A DNA stretch of 15,599 nt, from the NCBI GenBank assembly GCA_964353855.1, contig CAYGWX010000022.1, forward strand, positions 8,547 to 24,145. The letters run 5' to 3'. The stretch is from CAYGWX01 sp964353855 [NCBI: uncultured bacterium] (GTDB lineage: Bacteria; Edwardsbacteria; CAYGWX01). A program made the translations under genes and the position numbers. This document shows, piece after piece, positions 1 to 7,014 of the stretch; the first letter of the stretch is position 1; each line of letters opens with the position of its first letter. Below the pieces are notes generated by a model that was not told the origin of the DNA, made no database searches, and saw only the letters and a program-made list of their open reading frames with translations.

Positions 1-314
1 GGGATATTAAACGAAACATAACCGATGGCATCGCATTCGGCGTTTTCCTTAAGGGCGAATTGATGTCCGTATCCGACGCTCCGGCCATTGGCCCTATGCA
101 GGACGAGATCGAAGAGGTGGGCGTTGAGACCTCTCCCAACTGCCTAAGAAGGGGCTACGGCAAAGCGGTGCTCTCCTCGATGACCCGGGCAATCCTGGAT
201 ATCGGTCGGGTACCGGTTTGCCGGTACGGAGCCAATAAAGAGGCCTCTCTTCGTTTGGCGAGGGCGGTAGGGTATATGAAATATGCTGATATCATACAAT
301 TTCGAGCGATTTAA
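1..314 (+). CDS. GNAT-family N-acetyltransferase, C-terminal part (5'-truncated by window)
   Basis: The reading frame is open from the first bases of the window (codons from position 3) to the TAA at 312-314, so the gene starts upstream and only its last ~103 residues are present. Visible is the GNAT acetyl-CoA-binding signature R-R-G-Y-G-K-A (motif A, Q/RxxGxG/A type) after a beta strand reading EEVGVETSP, followed by a helix and a C-terminal segment A-N-K-E-A-S-L-R-L-A-R-A-V-G-Y, the usual 'N-x-x-S-x-x-L-x-x-x-x-G-Y/F' end of motif B. The family transfers an acetyl group from acetyl-CoA to an amine; the substrate cannot be inferred. An internal TTG or ATG at 60-65 could be taken as a start by gene callers, but homologous-looking sequence continues upstream of it, so a truncated gene is the better reading. 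The next gene begins 17 nt downstream. Confidence 0.75.
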   Translation, partial: DIKRNITDGIAFGVFLKGELMSVSDAPAIGPMQDEIEEVGVETSPNCLRRGYGKAVLSSMTRAILDIGRVPVCRYGANKEASLRLARAVGYMKYADIIQFRAI

Positions 315-330
315 TCTTTAGCATTCTTTA

Positions 331-2103
331 ATGAAAGCAAACCCATGGCATGTTCTTGTGGCTCTTCTTCTGGTGATCCCGATGAAGGCTGAGGCAAAGA
401 AAAAGGTCACTGGCCCAAAGATCACCATCGTCTATCCCCGGGAAGGACAGGAGATCCCGCCGGTCTCGCGCTCCTTTGTCCTGGGCTCGGTCATTCCCCG
501 GGCCAGGCTCTTTGTGAACGGTCAGCGGGTCAGGGTCCGGCCCAACGGGGCCTTCGTGGCCATGATCCCGTACCGCTCCGGCGACTTTGAGATCACCTGC
601 ACGGCCGTCGGGAAAAGGGGAAGGAACATGGCTAAGCGGAAGGTTCATGTGGGCGAGGTTCTGAAAGCAAGCTCCAGGGACACTCTGGTCATCGAAGCCC
701 GGCACTGCGTGCCTGCGGACACGGTGGAAGTGCTCCCGGGCGACCTGCTGGACCTCTCCTGCAAGGGTACTCCGGGATGTAAAGCCGTGGCCAAGCTTGA
801 TAGTTTGAAACAAGTTGTAACGCTTGTTGAGGTCCCGGGTGAGGTCGGAGGCATCTACCGGGCCGGTTATATCATCCAGCCCAAGGATTCCATGAAGCGG
901 ACCGCGGTGACGTTCACGCTTTCGGATTCCTCAGGGAAGTCGGTCTCGGCAAAAGCTCCGGGCCAGGTCTTCGTCCTGGACCCCCGAAAAGTGCGGGTGG
1001 CCGAGACGGTGGAGGATAATGTGAAGCTCAGGTACGCTCCGAACGGGGTGTTCCAGAGCACGGTGCCTCCGGGGATTAGATTCCGGATCACGGGACGGGT
1101 GGGGAAGGAGTACCGTGCGAGGCTCTCAACCACGGAGAGCGCCTGGGTTCATCAGGATCTCCTCCGATTCCTGCCGGACGGCACCCCTGTGCCGAGAGGG
1201 AAGATTTCAAGCGTCGAAGTTAAGGAAGACGAACGCTGGGTTCGGTTCCTCATGGCTGGCGTGTCTGGGCTTCCCTTCAAGGCTGAGCATATGCCGGAGG
1301 CTTCGCTCGTGAGGCTTACGCTTTACGGTGCCGGGGTGGATACCTATGCGCTAAGGCAGCCTTCCGACACCAGCGCGGTGAGGCGTCTTTCCTGGAAGCA
1401 GAAGGAACCCGATGCCTGCGTCCTTGAGGCTCAGCTGGCTCCGGGGCAGTTGTGGGGTTATGATGCGGCCTACAACGATTCAGGGATGGTCTTCTCCCTC
1501 CGGAAGCAGCCCCGCATCTCCGAAAGGGGATCCCCTTTCAGGGGAATCACCATCTGTCTGGACCCGGGGCATTCCGCGGACCCCGGGGCCATCGGTTGTC
1601 TGGGGACCATGGAGAAGGATATCAACTGGAAGATTGCTCAGCGGCTTCTGGCTCTACTCGAACAGGCCGGGGCGAAGGTGGTCCTGACCCGCGACAAGGA
1701 CGAGGACGTGCCGCTCTACGAGCGTCCGAAGCGTGCCTTCGCTTCAGGCTGTGACCTCTTCCTCGGCATCCACAACAATGCGGTGCCGGATGGGACGGAC
1801 CCCTCGAAGGCCCGGGGCTTCGGAGTCTATTACTTCACCCCGCAGAGCGAGTCCCTGGCTCGGTTCATTCACCAGGCCTACCGCAAGTACGTTAGGATTC
1901 ACGACGACGGTGTGATTCAGCAGAACCTGGCGGTGTGCCGGCCCAGCCAGTATCCGGCCGTGCTCACGGAGTCGGCGTTTATCATCAATCCCCGGGAGGA
2001 GGCCCTGCTCCGGACTTCGCGCGTCCAGCAGCGCTGCGCGAAGGCGATGTTCGAAGGGCTCAAAGCCTTCCTCCTGGCCCAAGGGGGAAGAGTCCCATCC
2101 TAA
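331..2103 (+). CDS. Exported N-acetylmuramoyl-L-alanine amidase (amidase_3) with Ig-like and SH3-like N-terminal regions
   Basis: 590 residues. A signal peptide is visible at residues 1-22 (hydrophobic core HVLVALLLVIPM, then A-E-A before a lysine run), so the product acts outside the inner membrane. Residues ~29-108 look like an Ig/beta-sandwich domain (PKITIVYPREGQEI start), ~224-284 like a bacterial SH3 domain, and ~292-394 like an AMIN-type beta domain; these three assignments are by eye. The catalytic domain runs from ~402 to the end. It has the zinc ligands H414 in LDPGH, E428 in MEKD and H481 in GIHNN, and the catalytic E547 in LTESAF, the full amidase_3 set. The family cleaves the amide bond between N-acetylmuramic acid and L-alanine in peptidoglycan, for cell separation or wall turnover. 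The ATG at 331 is chosen because it gives a complete signal peptide; no good ribosome-binding site is visible. It is longer than typical AmiC proteins (~400 aa) because of the extra N-terminal domain. Confidence 0.9.
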   Translation: MKANPWHVLVALLLVIPMKAEAKKKVTGPKITIVYPREGQEIPPVSRSFVLGSVIPRARLFVNGQRVRVRPNGAFVAMIPYRSGDFEITCTAVGKRGRNMAKRKVHVGEVLKASSRDTLVIEARHCVPADTVEVLPGDLLDLSCKGTPGCKAVAKLDSLKQVVTLVEVPGEVGGIYRAGYIIQPKDSMKRTAVTFTLSDSSGKSVSAKAPGQVFVLDPRKVRVAETVEDNVKLRYAPNGVFQSTVPPGIRFRITGRVGKEYRARLSTTESAWVHQDLLRFLPDGTPVPRGKISSVEVKEDERWVRFLMAGVSGLPFKAEHMPEASLVRLTLYGAGVDTYALRQPSDTSAVRRLSWKQKEPDACVLEAQLAPGQLWGYDAAYNDSGMVFSLRKQPRISERGSPFRGITICLDPGHSADPGAIGCLGTMEKDINWKIAQRLLALLEQAGAKVVLTRDKDEDVPLYERPKRAFASGCDLFLGIHNNAVPDGTDPSKARGFGVYYFTPQSESLARFIHQAYRKYVRIHDDGVIQQNLAVCRPSQYPAVLTESAFIINPREEALLRTSRVQQRCAKAMFEGLKAFLLAQGGRVPS

Positions 2104-2138
2104 ATAGTGTGGCCTTCATTAAAATGGTCGTACCTTGG

Positions 2139-2175
2139 CCTGTCATTCTGAGCGCAGCGAAGAATCTCAACCTTT
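2139..2175. repeat. Possible dispersed intergenic repeat (CATTCTGAGCG...GAAGAATC type)
   Basis: The intergenic segment contains the string CATTCTGAGCG followed by CAGCGAAGAATCTC, which has short complementary arms ATTCT (2145-2149) and AGAAT (2161-2165). Strings of this form are familiar as dispersed intergenic repeats in many environmental bacterial genomes; that is recollection, not something tested here. Only one copy is in this window, so its repetitive nature is unproven. It lies between the GC-rich amidase gene and an AT-rich gene, i.e. at a composition boundary. Confidence 0.4.
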
Positions 2176-2268
2176 CGTTGCCAATTCTCCCTTCTTGTTG
2201 ATAAAGGCTCTTAGTATTTCAGACTTGAAATTTAAAATCCTTATCACGAATAACAGATAAACAATCAC

Positions 2269-2769
2269 ATGTTCAAAAGCCCCCTTATAATAATTACAAG
2301 GCAACATTTCTGTTGGGTACGTGTCTCGTTGTCCGTTATATGGCTTGTGTTTGCGGGTTGTGGGATTGACAAAGAAACCGAATTGGCCTGGCAGCAGAAT
2401 TGTAAGGAAGCTCTCCTGAATGGCTATACAAACTTCAAGGGCCATTATGTAAATGTTGATATTGCACTATATATATTCAGTTATAATTATCCGTCTAATA
2501 TTAAAGATGCTAAGGAGGCTTTCAGTCAGCTAAAGGCGCAAGGGGTAGGAGAAGGATATGTAACCTTTAGTGAAACTGGGGATGAGTTAGTTATTCGAAA
2601 GGTTCTAAAAAGCCAGGATCCTGATATTGGTGATTGTTTTTACGAATTTAGATTTATGATAGATACCCAACGTAGAAAAATAACGGTAATGCGTGCCCAT
2701 TGGGATTCAGAGGAAATAAAATTGCAACCCGAATTCATCAGACTTCAAAGATCGTACATTTGGAAATAA
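2269..2769 (+). CDS. Hypothetical protein, putative lipoprotein, AT-rich
   Basis: 166 residues, not recognised. The N-terminus has a hydrophobic stretch (SLSVIWLVFAG) ending at Cys31 in F-A-G-C, a plausible although imperfect lipobox (Phe at -3 is unusual), so the protein may be a lipid-anchored envelope protein whose mature part is ~135 residues. No catalytic motif is seen; the mature part mixes charged helices (NIKDAKEAFSQLKAQG) and short strands. Codon use and base composition are clearly more AT-rich than the amidase before it and rarA after it, which suggests separate acquisition. No convincing Shine-Dalgarno sequence precedes the ATG. It ends 39 nt before rarA. An antisense reading frame over the same DNA looks less natural and was rejected. 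Confidence 0.6.
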   Translation: MFKSPLIIITRQHFCWVRVSLSVIWLVFAGCGIDKETELAWQQNCKEALLNGYTNFKGHYVNVDIALYIFSYNYPSNIKDAKEAFSQLKAQGVGEGYVTFSETGDELVIRKVLKSQDPDIGDCFYEFRFMIDTQRRKITVMRAHWDSEEIKLQPEFIRLQRSYIWK

Positions 2770-2808
2770 TAATAGGATGTTAATTTTGCATTTTGCATTG
2801 AGTAGTTA

Positions 2809-4146
2809 ATGGACCTTTTCGGCAAGGATTCCGAGGAGCGTAAAGATGTAAAGCCGGCCCGCCAGCCTCTCGCGGACCGGATAAGGCCCCGGACCCTGGA
2901 GGAGCTGGTCGGGCAGGACCACATCCTGGGCCCGGGCAAGGTCTTGAAGGAGACGATCGAGCGGGACGAGATCGGCTCCCTCATCTTCTGGGGGCCGCCC
3001 GGGAGCGGGAAGACGACCCTGGCCCGAATCATCGCCAGCCACACCGGCGCGGCCTTCGCAGAGTTTTCGGCCGTGACCTCGGGAATCAAGGAGATCCGCG
3101 AGATCATCGCTCAGGCCGGGAAGGAGAAGGCGCTCTACGGGAAGCGCACGATCCTGTTCATCGACGAGATCCACCGCTTCAACAAGGCCCAGCAGGACGC
3201 CTTCCTGCCGCACGTGGAGAAGGGCACGGTCGTCCTGATCGGCGCGACCACCGAGAACCCTTCCTTCGAGGTGATCTCCGCCCTTCTCTCCCGCTGCCGG
3301 GTTTTTACGCTGAATCCCCTGGCCCCGGAGCACATCCGGGTCATCGTGGAGCGGGCGGTCCAGGATGAAGATCTGGGCTTAGGCAAAATGAAGCCCGTGC
3401 TCACCGAAGAGGCGATGGCGGTTCTGACGAACATCGCGAACGGGGATGCCAGGGTGGCCCTGAATACGTTGGAGATGGCGACCCTGGCTACGAAGCCGGA
3501 CGGGAAGGGGGAGAGGCACCTCTCCAAAGAGATCATCCTGGATGCGATGCAGAAGCGGACGATGCTCTATGATAAGTCCGGGGAGGAGCACTACAACCTC
3601 ATCTCGGCCCTGCACAAGTCCATCCGGGGCGGGGATGCGGATGCGGCCCTGTACTGGCTGGCCCGGATGCTGGCTTCTGGGGAAGACCCGCTATATCTGG
3701 CGAGAAGGCTGATCAGGATGGCGGTGGAGGACATAGGGAACGCGGACCCGCAGGCTTTGCCGCTGGCGGTGGCGGCCAAGGACACCTATCACTTCATCGG
3801 CTCCCCGGAGGGGGAGCTGGCTTTAGCCCAGGTGGCGGTGTATCTGGCCCTGGCTCCCAAGAGCAATGCCGTCTATACGGCTTATTCCCAGGCGATGCGG
3901 GACGTCAAAGAACAGCCGAACCTGCCGGTGCCCCTGCACATCCGCAACGCGCCCACGGAACTGATGAAGGATTTCGGCTACGGGGAGGGCTACAAGTACG
4001 CCCACAATTATCAGGACGCCATCGTGGAGCAGGATTATCTGCCCGATAACCTCAAGGGTAGGCGTTACTATGAGCCCACGGATCGGGGCATGGAGGCGGA
4101 GATCGGGAAGCGGCTTGAGGAGTGGCGGAAGCTGATGAAGCGTTAA
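2809..4146 (+). CDS. rarA: Replication-associated recombination protein A (RarA/MgsA), AAA+ ATPase
   Basis: 445 residues, the usual length for RarA/MgsA/WRNIP1-type proteins. These are clamp-loader-like AAA+ ATPases that act at stalled replication forks and single-strand/double-strand junctions in the cytoplasm. Near the N-terminus is the family signature RIRPRTLEELVGQDHILG (25-42). The Walker A is GPPGSGKT (62-69), the Walker B ILFIDE with the DEIH extension (115-122, followed by RFNKAQQDAFLP), sensor 1 is in GATTENPSF (145-153), and the arginine-finger region is LLSRCRVF (159-166). The C-terminal half carries the tetramerisation-type region with RRLIRMAVEDIGNADPQAL and the closing ...DYLPDNLKGRRYYEPTDRG motif typical of this family. 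The start is the ATG at 2809; no strong ribosome-binding site is seen upstream. The TAA stop (4144-4146) is the first three bases of a REP repeat, so a repeat has landed exactly at the gene's end. Confidence 0.95.
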   Translation: MDLFGKDSEERKDVKPARQPLADRIRPRTLEELVGQDHILGPGKVLKETIERDEIGSLIFWGPPGSGKTTLARIIASHTGAAFAEFSAVTSGIKEIREIIAQAGKEKALYGKRTILFIDEIHRFNKAQQDAFLPHVEKGTVVLIGATTENPSFEVISALLSRCRVFTLNPLAPEHIRVIVERAVQDEDLGLGKMKPVLTEEAMAVLTNIANGDARVALNTLEMATLATKPDGKGERHLSKEIILDAMQKRTMLYDKSGEEHYNLISALHKSIRGGDADAALYWLARMLASGEDPLYLARRLIRMAVEDIGNADPQALPLAVAAKDTYHFIGSPEGELALAQVAVYLALAPKSNAVYTAYSQAMRDVKEQPNLPVPLHIRNAPTELMKDFGYGEGYKYAHNYQDAIVEQDYLPDNLKGRRYYEPTDRGMEAEIGKRLEEWRKLMKR

Positions 4147-4193
4147 TGGGTAGGCCGGAATGGGTAGGCCGGGATCTATGGATCCCGTCCTGA
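4144..4193 (+). repeat. REP hairpin a (left copy of the 50-bp outer direct repeat)
   Basis: This 50-bp unit starts at the rarA stop codon. It contains a partial unit GGGTAGGCCGGAAT and then GGGTAGG followed by the palindrome CGGGATC-TATG-GATCCCG, with an 11-position stem holding one C/T mismatch. By base-by-base comparison it matches 4932-4981 at 49 of 50 positions. The GTAG tetranucleotide next to a hairpin is the arrangement known for REP sequences recognised by RAYT transposases. Confidence 0.85.
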
Positions 4194-4207
4194 TGACAGC
4201 CGTTTGA

Positions 4208-4232
4208 GCGGATCCATAGATCCGCCCTACCC
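4208..4232 (-). repeat. REP hairpin b (inverted orientation)
   Basis: GCGGATC-CATA-GATCCGC followed by CCTACCC. It is the reverse complement form of the REP unit (CATA in the loop, CTACCC on the 3' side), facing hairpin a across a 14-nt spacer, as in bipartite REP (BIME-like) pairs. Confidence 0.8.
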
Positions 4233-4254
4233 AGAAGAGCATGGTTAAACGGAA

Positions 4255-4848
4255 ATGGCGGAATCCATAGATTCCGCCTACCCCTATGAAGATCCACAGG
4301 GAACAAGATTGAAAAGGTCCCTTCCCAAATACCATGACCCCGGGTTTCCGCATTTTGTGACCAGCGTGGTCGAAGGCCGGGTTCCTATTTTTAGGGACGG
4401 CAGCAATGCGCAGGTCGTTCTGGAGTTGCTGGGCTTCTACCGTGTGCGTTATGGTTTTCGCCTTTCGGGTTATGTCGTGATGCCCGAACACCTGCACGCG
4501 GTCATCCTTCCCTCGAGCCATGCGACCATCACGGTGATCATGCGGGAGGTGAAGAAGCGTTCTTCGCAGCGGTTTCTCAGCGATTGGAAGCGGGACCGGC
4601 GGGAGGGCCTTCTATCTCAGTTTCGCTCGGAGAGAAGGGACGGAGAGATCAGTTATCGGGTCTGGCAGGAAGGCTTCTATGATTTCAATATCAAGGGACG
4701 GGATACCCTGCGGGAGAAGCTCGTATACATGCACAACAATCCGGTGGTAAAAGGGCTGGTGGTGCGCCCTGAGGATTATTCTTATTCCAGCGCCGGTTGT
4801 TATGCCAAAGACGAGACCGGACTCTTGCCCGTGGACAAAATGATGTAA
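4255..4848 (+). CDS. REP-associated tyrosine transposase (RAYT, TnpA_REP family)
   Basis: 197 residues as read from the ATG at 4255. RAYTs are single-copy, domesticated Y1 (HUH) transposases related to IS200/IS605 TnpA that cut single-stranded REP hairpins. Seen here are the HUH metal-binding motif H79-L80-H81 in VVMPEHLHAVI, the RAYT-typical WQEGFYDFNI block (137-146), and the helix EKLVYMHNNPVVKGLV, where Y158 is the likely nucleophilic tyrosine. The ending RPEDYSYSSAG is a hallmark of the family. The start is uncertain: residues 1-10 are encoded by a REP repeat, and the conserved part begins near K20. A TTG at 4309 (residue 19) is an alternative start. The gene is flanked on both sides by REP units (4144-4284 and 4859-4981), the expected context of an active or recently active RAYT. 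It is intact, with no frameshift. Confidence 0.92.
   Translation: MAESIDSAYPYEDPQGTRLKRSLPKYHDPGFPHFVTSVVEGRVPIFRDGSNAQVVLELLGFYRVRYGFRLSGYVVMPEHLHAVILPSSHATITVIMREVKKRSSQRFLSDWKRDRREGLLSQFRSERRDGEISYRVWQEGFYDFNIKGRDTLREKLVYMHNNPVVKGLVVRPEDYSYSSAGCYAKDETGLLPVDKMM
4257..4284 (-). repeat. REP hairpin c, overlapping the 5' end of the RAYT reading frame
   Basis: GGCGGAATC-CATA-GATTCCGCC then TACCCC. Relative to the other copies both arms have changed together (GATCC to GATTCC and its partner), so the stem is preserved by compensatory change. The repeat lies inside the called N-terminus of the transposase gene and encodes its first ~10 residues. Confidence 0.8.
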
Positions 4849-4858
4849 GCCTGGGATT

Positions 4859-4887
4859 GGGGTAGGGCGGGATCTATGGATCCCGCC
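4859..4887 (+). repeat. REP hairpin d
   Basis: GGGGTAGGG followed by CGGGATC-TATG-GATCCCG and CC, 10 nt after the transposase stop codon. It is in direct orientation, so with hairpin c it forms an inverted pair bracketing the transposase gene. Confidence 0.85.
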
Positions 4888-4931
4888 AACGGGTGTTTTC
4901 GGAGGGTTGGTTTGGTGTGGGTGGGCCGGAA

Positions 4932-4981
4932 TAATGGGTAGGCCGGAATGGGTAGGACGGGATCTATGGATCCCGTCCTGA
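4932..4981 (+). repeat. REP hairpin e (right copy of the 50-bp outer direct repeat)
   Basis: It repeats 4144-4193 with one substitution (C to A in the GTAGGCC block). It is preceded at 4917-4930 by a degenerate fragment reading GTGGGTGGGCCGGA, suggesting several rounds of repeat decay and insertion. The unit ends 28 nt before the next gene starts. Confidence 0.85.
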
Positions 4982-5009
4982 GCGAATGTGACAACATAAG
5001 GGTTGGGAC

Positions 5010-6089
5010 ATGAAAACCGACGTATTCTTCATCAAAAAGGCTGACCAGGAGGACGACGAGAGCCTTTGCCGCAGGCTGGAGAAGGCCCTGCGCGAAAAGG
5101 ACTTCCTTGCTTTCATCGGGGCCAATGATTACGTGGCCCTGAAGACTCACTTCGGTGAGCAGGGGACCCAGGGCTACGTCCGGCCCCTTTTCCTCAAAAT
5201 GCTCGGCCAGCTGGTGAGGGAGAAAAAGGGACGGCCTTTCCTGACCGAGACCTCGACCCTGTACACGGGCAAGCGCAGCAACGCCATCGGGCACTTGGAG
5301 CACGCCCAGGAGCACGGTTTCGGGTTCGAGCATACCGGGATGCCGATTGTGATGGCTGACGGGCTTTTGGGGAACGAGGAGGAAGAGGTGGAGGTTCCGG
5401 GGAAGCTCTACCAGAAAGTCAACCTGGCCGCAGGCATCGTACGGGCCAATGCGTTGGTCCTGGTCTCGCATTTCACGGGTCACCTGGCCACGGGGTTCGG
5501 GGCGGCCCTGAAGAACCTGGGCATGGGCTGCGCCAGCCGCAAGGGCAAGCTCAACCAGCACTCCACGGCCAAGCCTTCGATCCGGGTGGAAAAGTGCAAT
5601 GCCTGCGGGGAATGCGTCCCCTGGTGCCCGGAGGGGGCGATGATGCTCGCTGACGCCAATGCGGTGATTGACTCCCTGAAATGCATCGGGTGCGGGGAGT
5701 GTCTGACGGTCTGCCGCTACGGGGCTATCGGGTACAACTGGGGGGCGACGTATCTCGAATTGCAGCAGAAGGTCACGGAGCATGCTTTTGGCGTGGTCCG
5801 GACCAAGCCCGGGAAGCTCCTGTGTCTGAATTTCCTGACCCGCATCACCAAGGACTGCGACTGCCTGGCGAACGCCTATCACGAGATCGTCCCGGACATC
5901 GGGGTCCTCGTCTCCACGGACCCGGTGGCCCTGGATGCGGCCTCCCTGGACCTGGTGGAGCAGAGGGCCGGGAAGCCCCTCGGCCAGATAGCTTTCGACA
6001 TCCCCTGCCGGGAGCAGTTGGAGCACGCCCAGAGGATCGGCTTCGGCAGCCCGGAGTACCAACTTCAAGAGATCATAGCCGGTAATTGA
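5010..6089 (+). CDS. DUF362 domain protein with two [4Fe-4S] ferredoxin-type clusters
   Basis: 359 residues, cytoplasmic (no signal peptide). Residues ~35-180 and ~240-335 form the split DUF362 region (ALKTHFGEQGTQGYVRP near the front; GVLVSTDPVALDAASLDLV near the end). Inserted between them is a bacterial two-cluster ferredoxin domain: C196-x2-C199-x2-C202-x3-C206-P and C225-x2-C228-x2-C231-x3-C235. The members are iron-sulfur proteins often annotated as '4Fe-4S ferredoxin'; the reaction is not established, so I assign only electron transfer or an Fe-S-dependent role. The ATG at 5010 follows a weak purine stretch (AAGGGTTGGGA). The gene stands just downstream of the REP array and has its own GC-rich codon use; nothing suggests co-transcription with the transposase. 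Confidence 0.88.
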   Translation: MKTDVFFIKKADQEDDESLCRRLEKALREKDFLAFIGANDYVALKTHFGEQGTQGYVRPLFLKMLGQLVREKKGRPFLTETSTLYTGKRSNAIGHLEHAQEHGFGFEHTGMPIVMADGLLGNEEEEVEVPGKLYQKVNLAAGIVRANALVLVSHFTGHLATGFGAALKNLGMGCASRKGKLNQHSTAKPSIRVEKCNACGECVPWCPEGAMMLADANAVIDSLKCIGCGECLTVCRYGAIGYNWGATYLELQQKVTEHAFGVVRTKPGKLLCLNFLTRITKDCDCLANAYHEIVPDIGVLVSTDPVALDAASLDLVEQRAGKPLGQIAFDIPCREQLEHAQRIGFGSPEYQLQEIIAGN

Positions 6090-6990
6090 CAGCTTCAGAT
6101 TTGCCCGAAATTGATTTAAATCAAGGTGTACATTTGCAATTAGCTCTTGGACCTAGTAGTATGGTTCAAAGGGCGAATTGGACCATATTTCATTTATCGC
6201 AAATGGGGGTACGGGTTCATAGTGGAAACCGCTTACAAAAAGCCAAGCAGCTTTTAGAACAATTTATTTCGCCAAAATTTACCCTTCGGCCAGAAAATGA
6301 GGCTCTTCAAAGAAGAATAATAGATGCCCACAAGTCAATTTACGAACAATATGTTATTACCCGTTGTTTTGCAGGATGTAATAATGAAATTGAAAAAGGG
6401 ATAAAGGTTAAACTCGAAGTAATGCTGGGAGGTGCCGATAAGGAAGAGGAGGATAGAAACTCAACGGCCGCGACACCCAATTTGAGCTGTACGTGGCATC
6501 CACGCTCATGATGGGCGGTGTTTTGGTGAAGTTTGATGAACCCGATTTGCACTTTAATTATGGCAAAGAATTTATAGGTGTTGCGATTAAACGGTTAAAA
6601 AGCCTCAAACAACTTGAAAAACGTGTGAAAGCTGGTGTTATGCAAATAGAAAAATCGGGAAGACGCGGATTTATTGCGGTCAATCTCGATACGTTCCTTA
6701 AAAAGGTTAGACTGGTAGGAGAAGATGCAGACCGATTTGTTCAATTTGATAAAAGCAACCTACCGCTTCTCAAAATGGAGCCATTATTAGGTGAAAACCC
6801 TATGGTTGCCGGAATATTAGCATTCGAATCAACCGCTAGCTGGATATTCGGTGAAGGTAAACCCAAAATGGACTTCTCTAACTTCCATAGATTTGTCTCT
6901 TATTTTGATGACCCCAAAGAAAAAGAGTTTGGGCAGGTATTCCTTAATAATCTTATTTCGAATATTAGCATGCGGTTGAGTACTCTTTAA
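6086..6990 (+). pseudogene. Frameshifted AT-rich gene; restriction-endonuclease-like core suspected
   Basis: Two overlapping frames look like halves of one ~300-residue protein. Half one is open from 6086; the first ATG is at 6161 and it ends by TGA at 6509-6511. Half two is open from just after a TAG at 6454-6456 and ends with TAA at 6988-6990. In half one the last ~20 residues (STAATPNLSCTWHPRS) lose character, while the other frame over the same bases reads NGRDTQFELYVASTLMMGG, a natural continuation. One missing A near 6461-6465 (TCAACGG instead of TCAAACGG) would join RNS to NGRDTQFEL. The core QFELYVAS...VLVKFDEPDLHF...FIGVAIKR...QIEKSGRRGFIAV resembles a PD-(D/E)xK nuclease fold (PD at DEPDL, lysine in AIKR), but the acidic residue two before the lysine is Ala, so activity is doubtful. 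The family assignment is by eye and weak. The base composition is foreign to its neighbours. Confidence 0.6.
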
Positions 6991-7014
6991 ACGTTTCTAG
7001 AGCAAAACTCTTAA

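Noticed and set aside
2167-2445. Minus-strand frame over the AT-rich lipoprotein gene
   Set aside because: No domain or ribosome-binding site; the + strand frame is longer and has an N-terminal export-like signal.
4800-6068. 422-codon open frame on the minus strand over the DUF362 gene
   Set aside because: Shadow of a GC-rich gene: composition is dominated by Pro/Gly/Leu/Arg with no recognisable domain, while the + strand has clear ferredoxin motifs.
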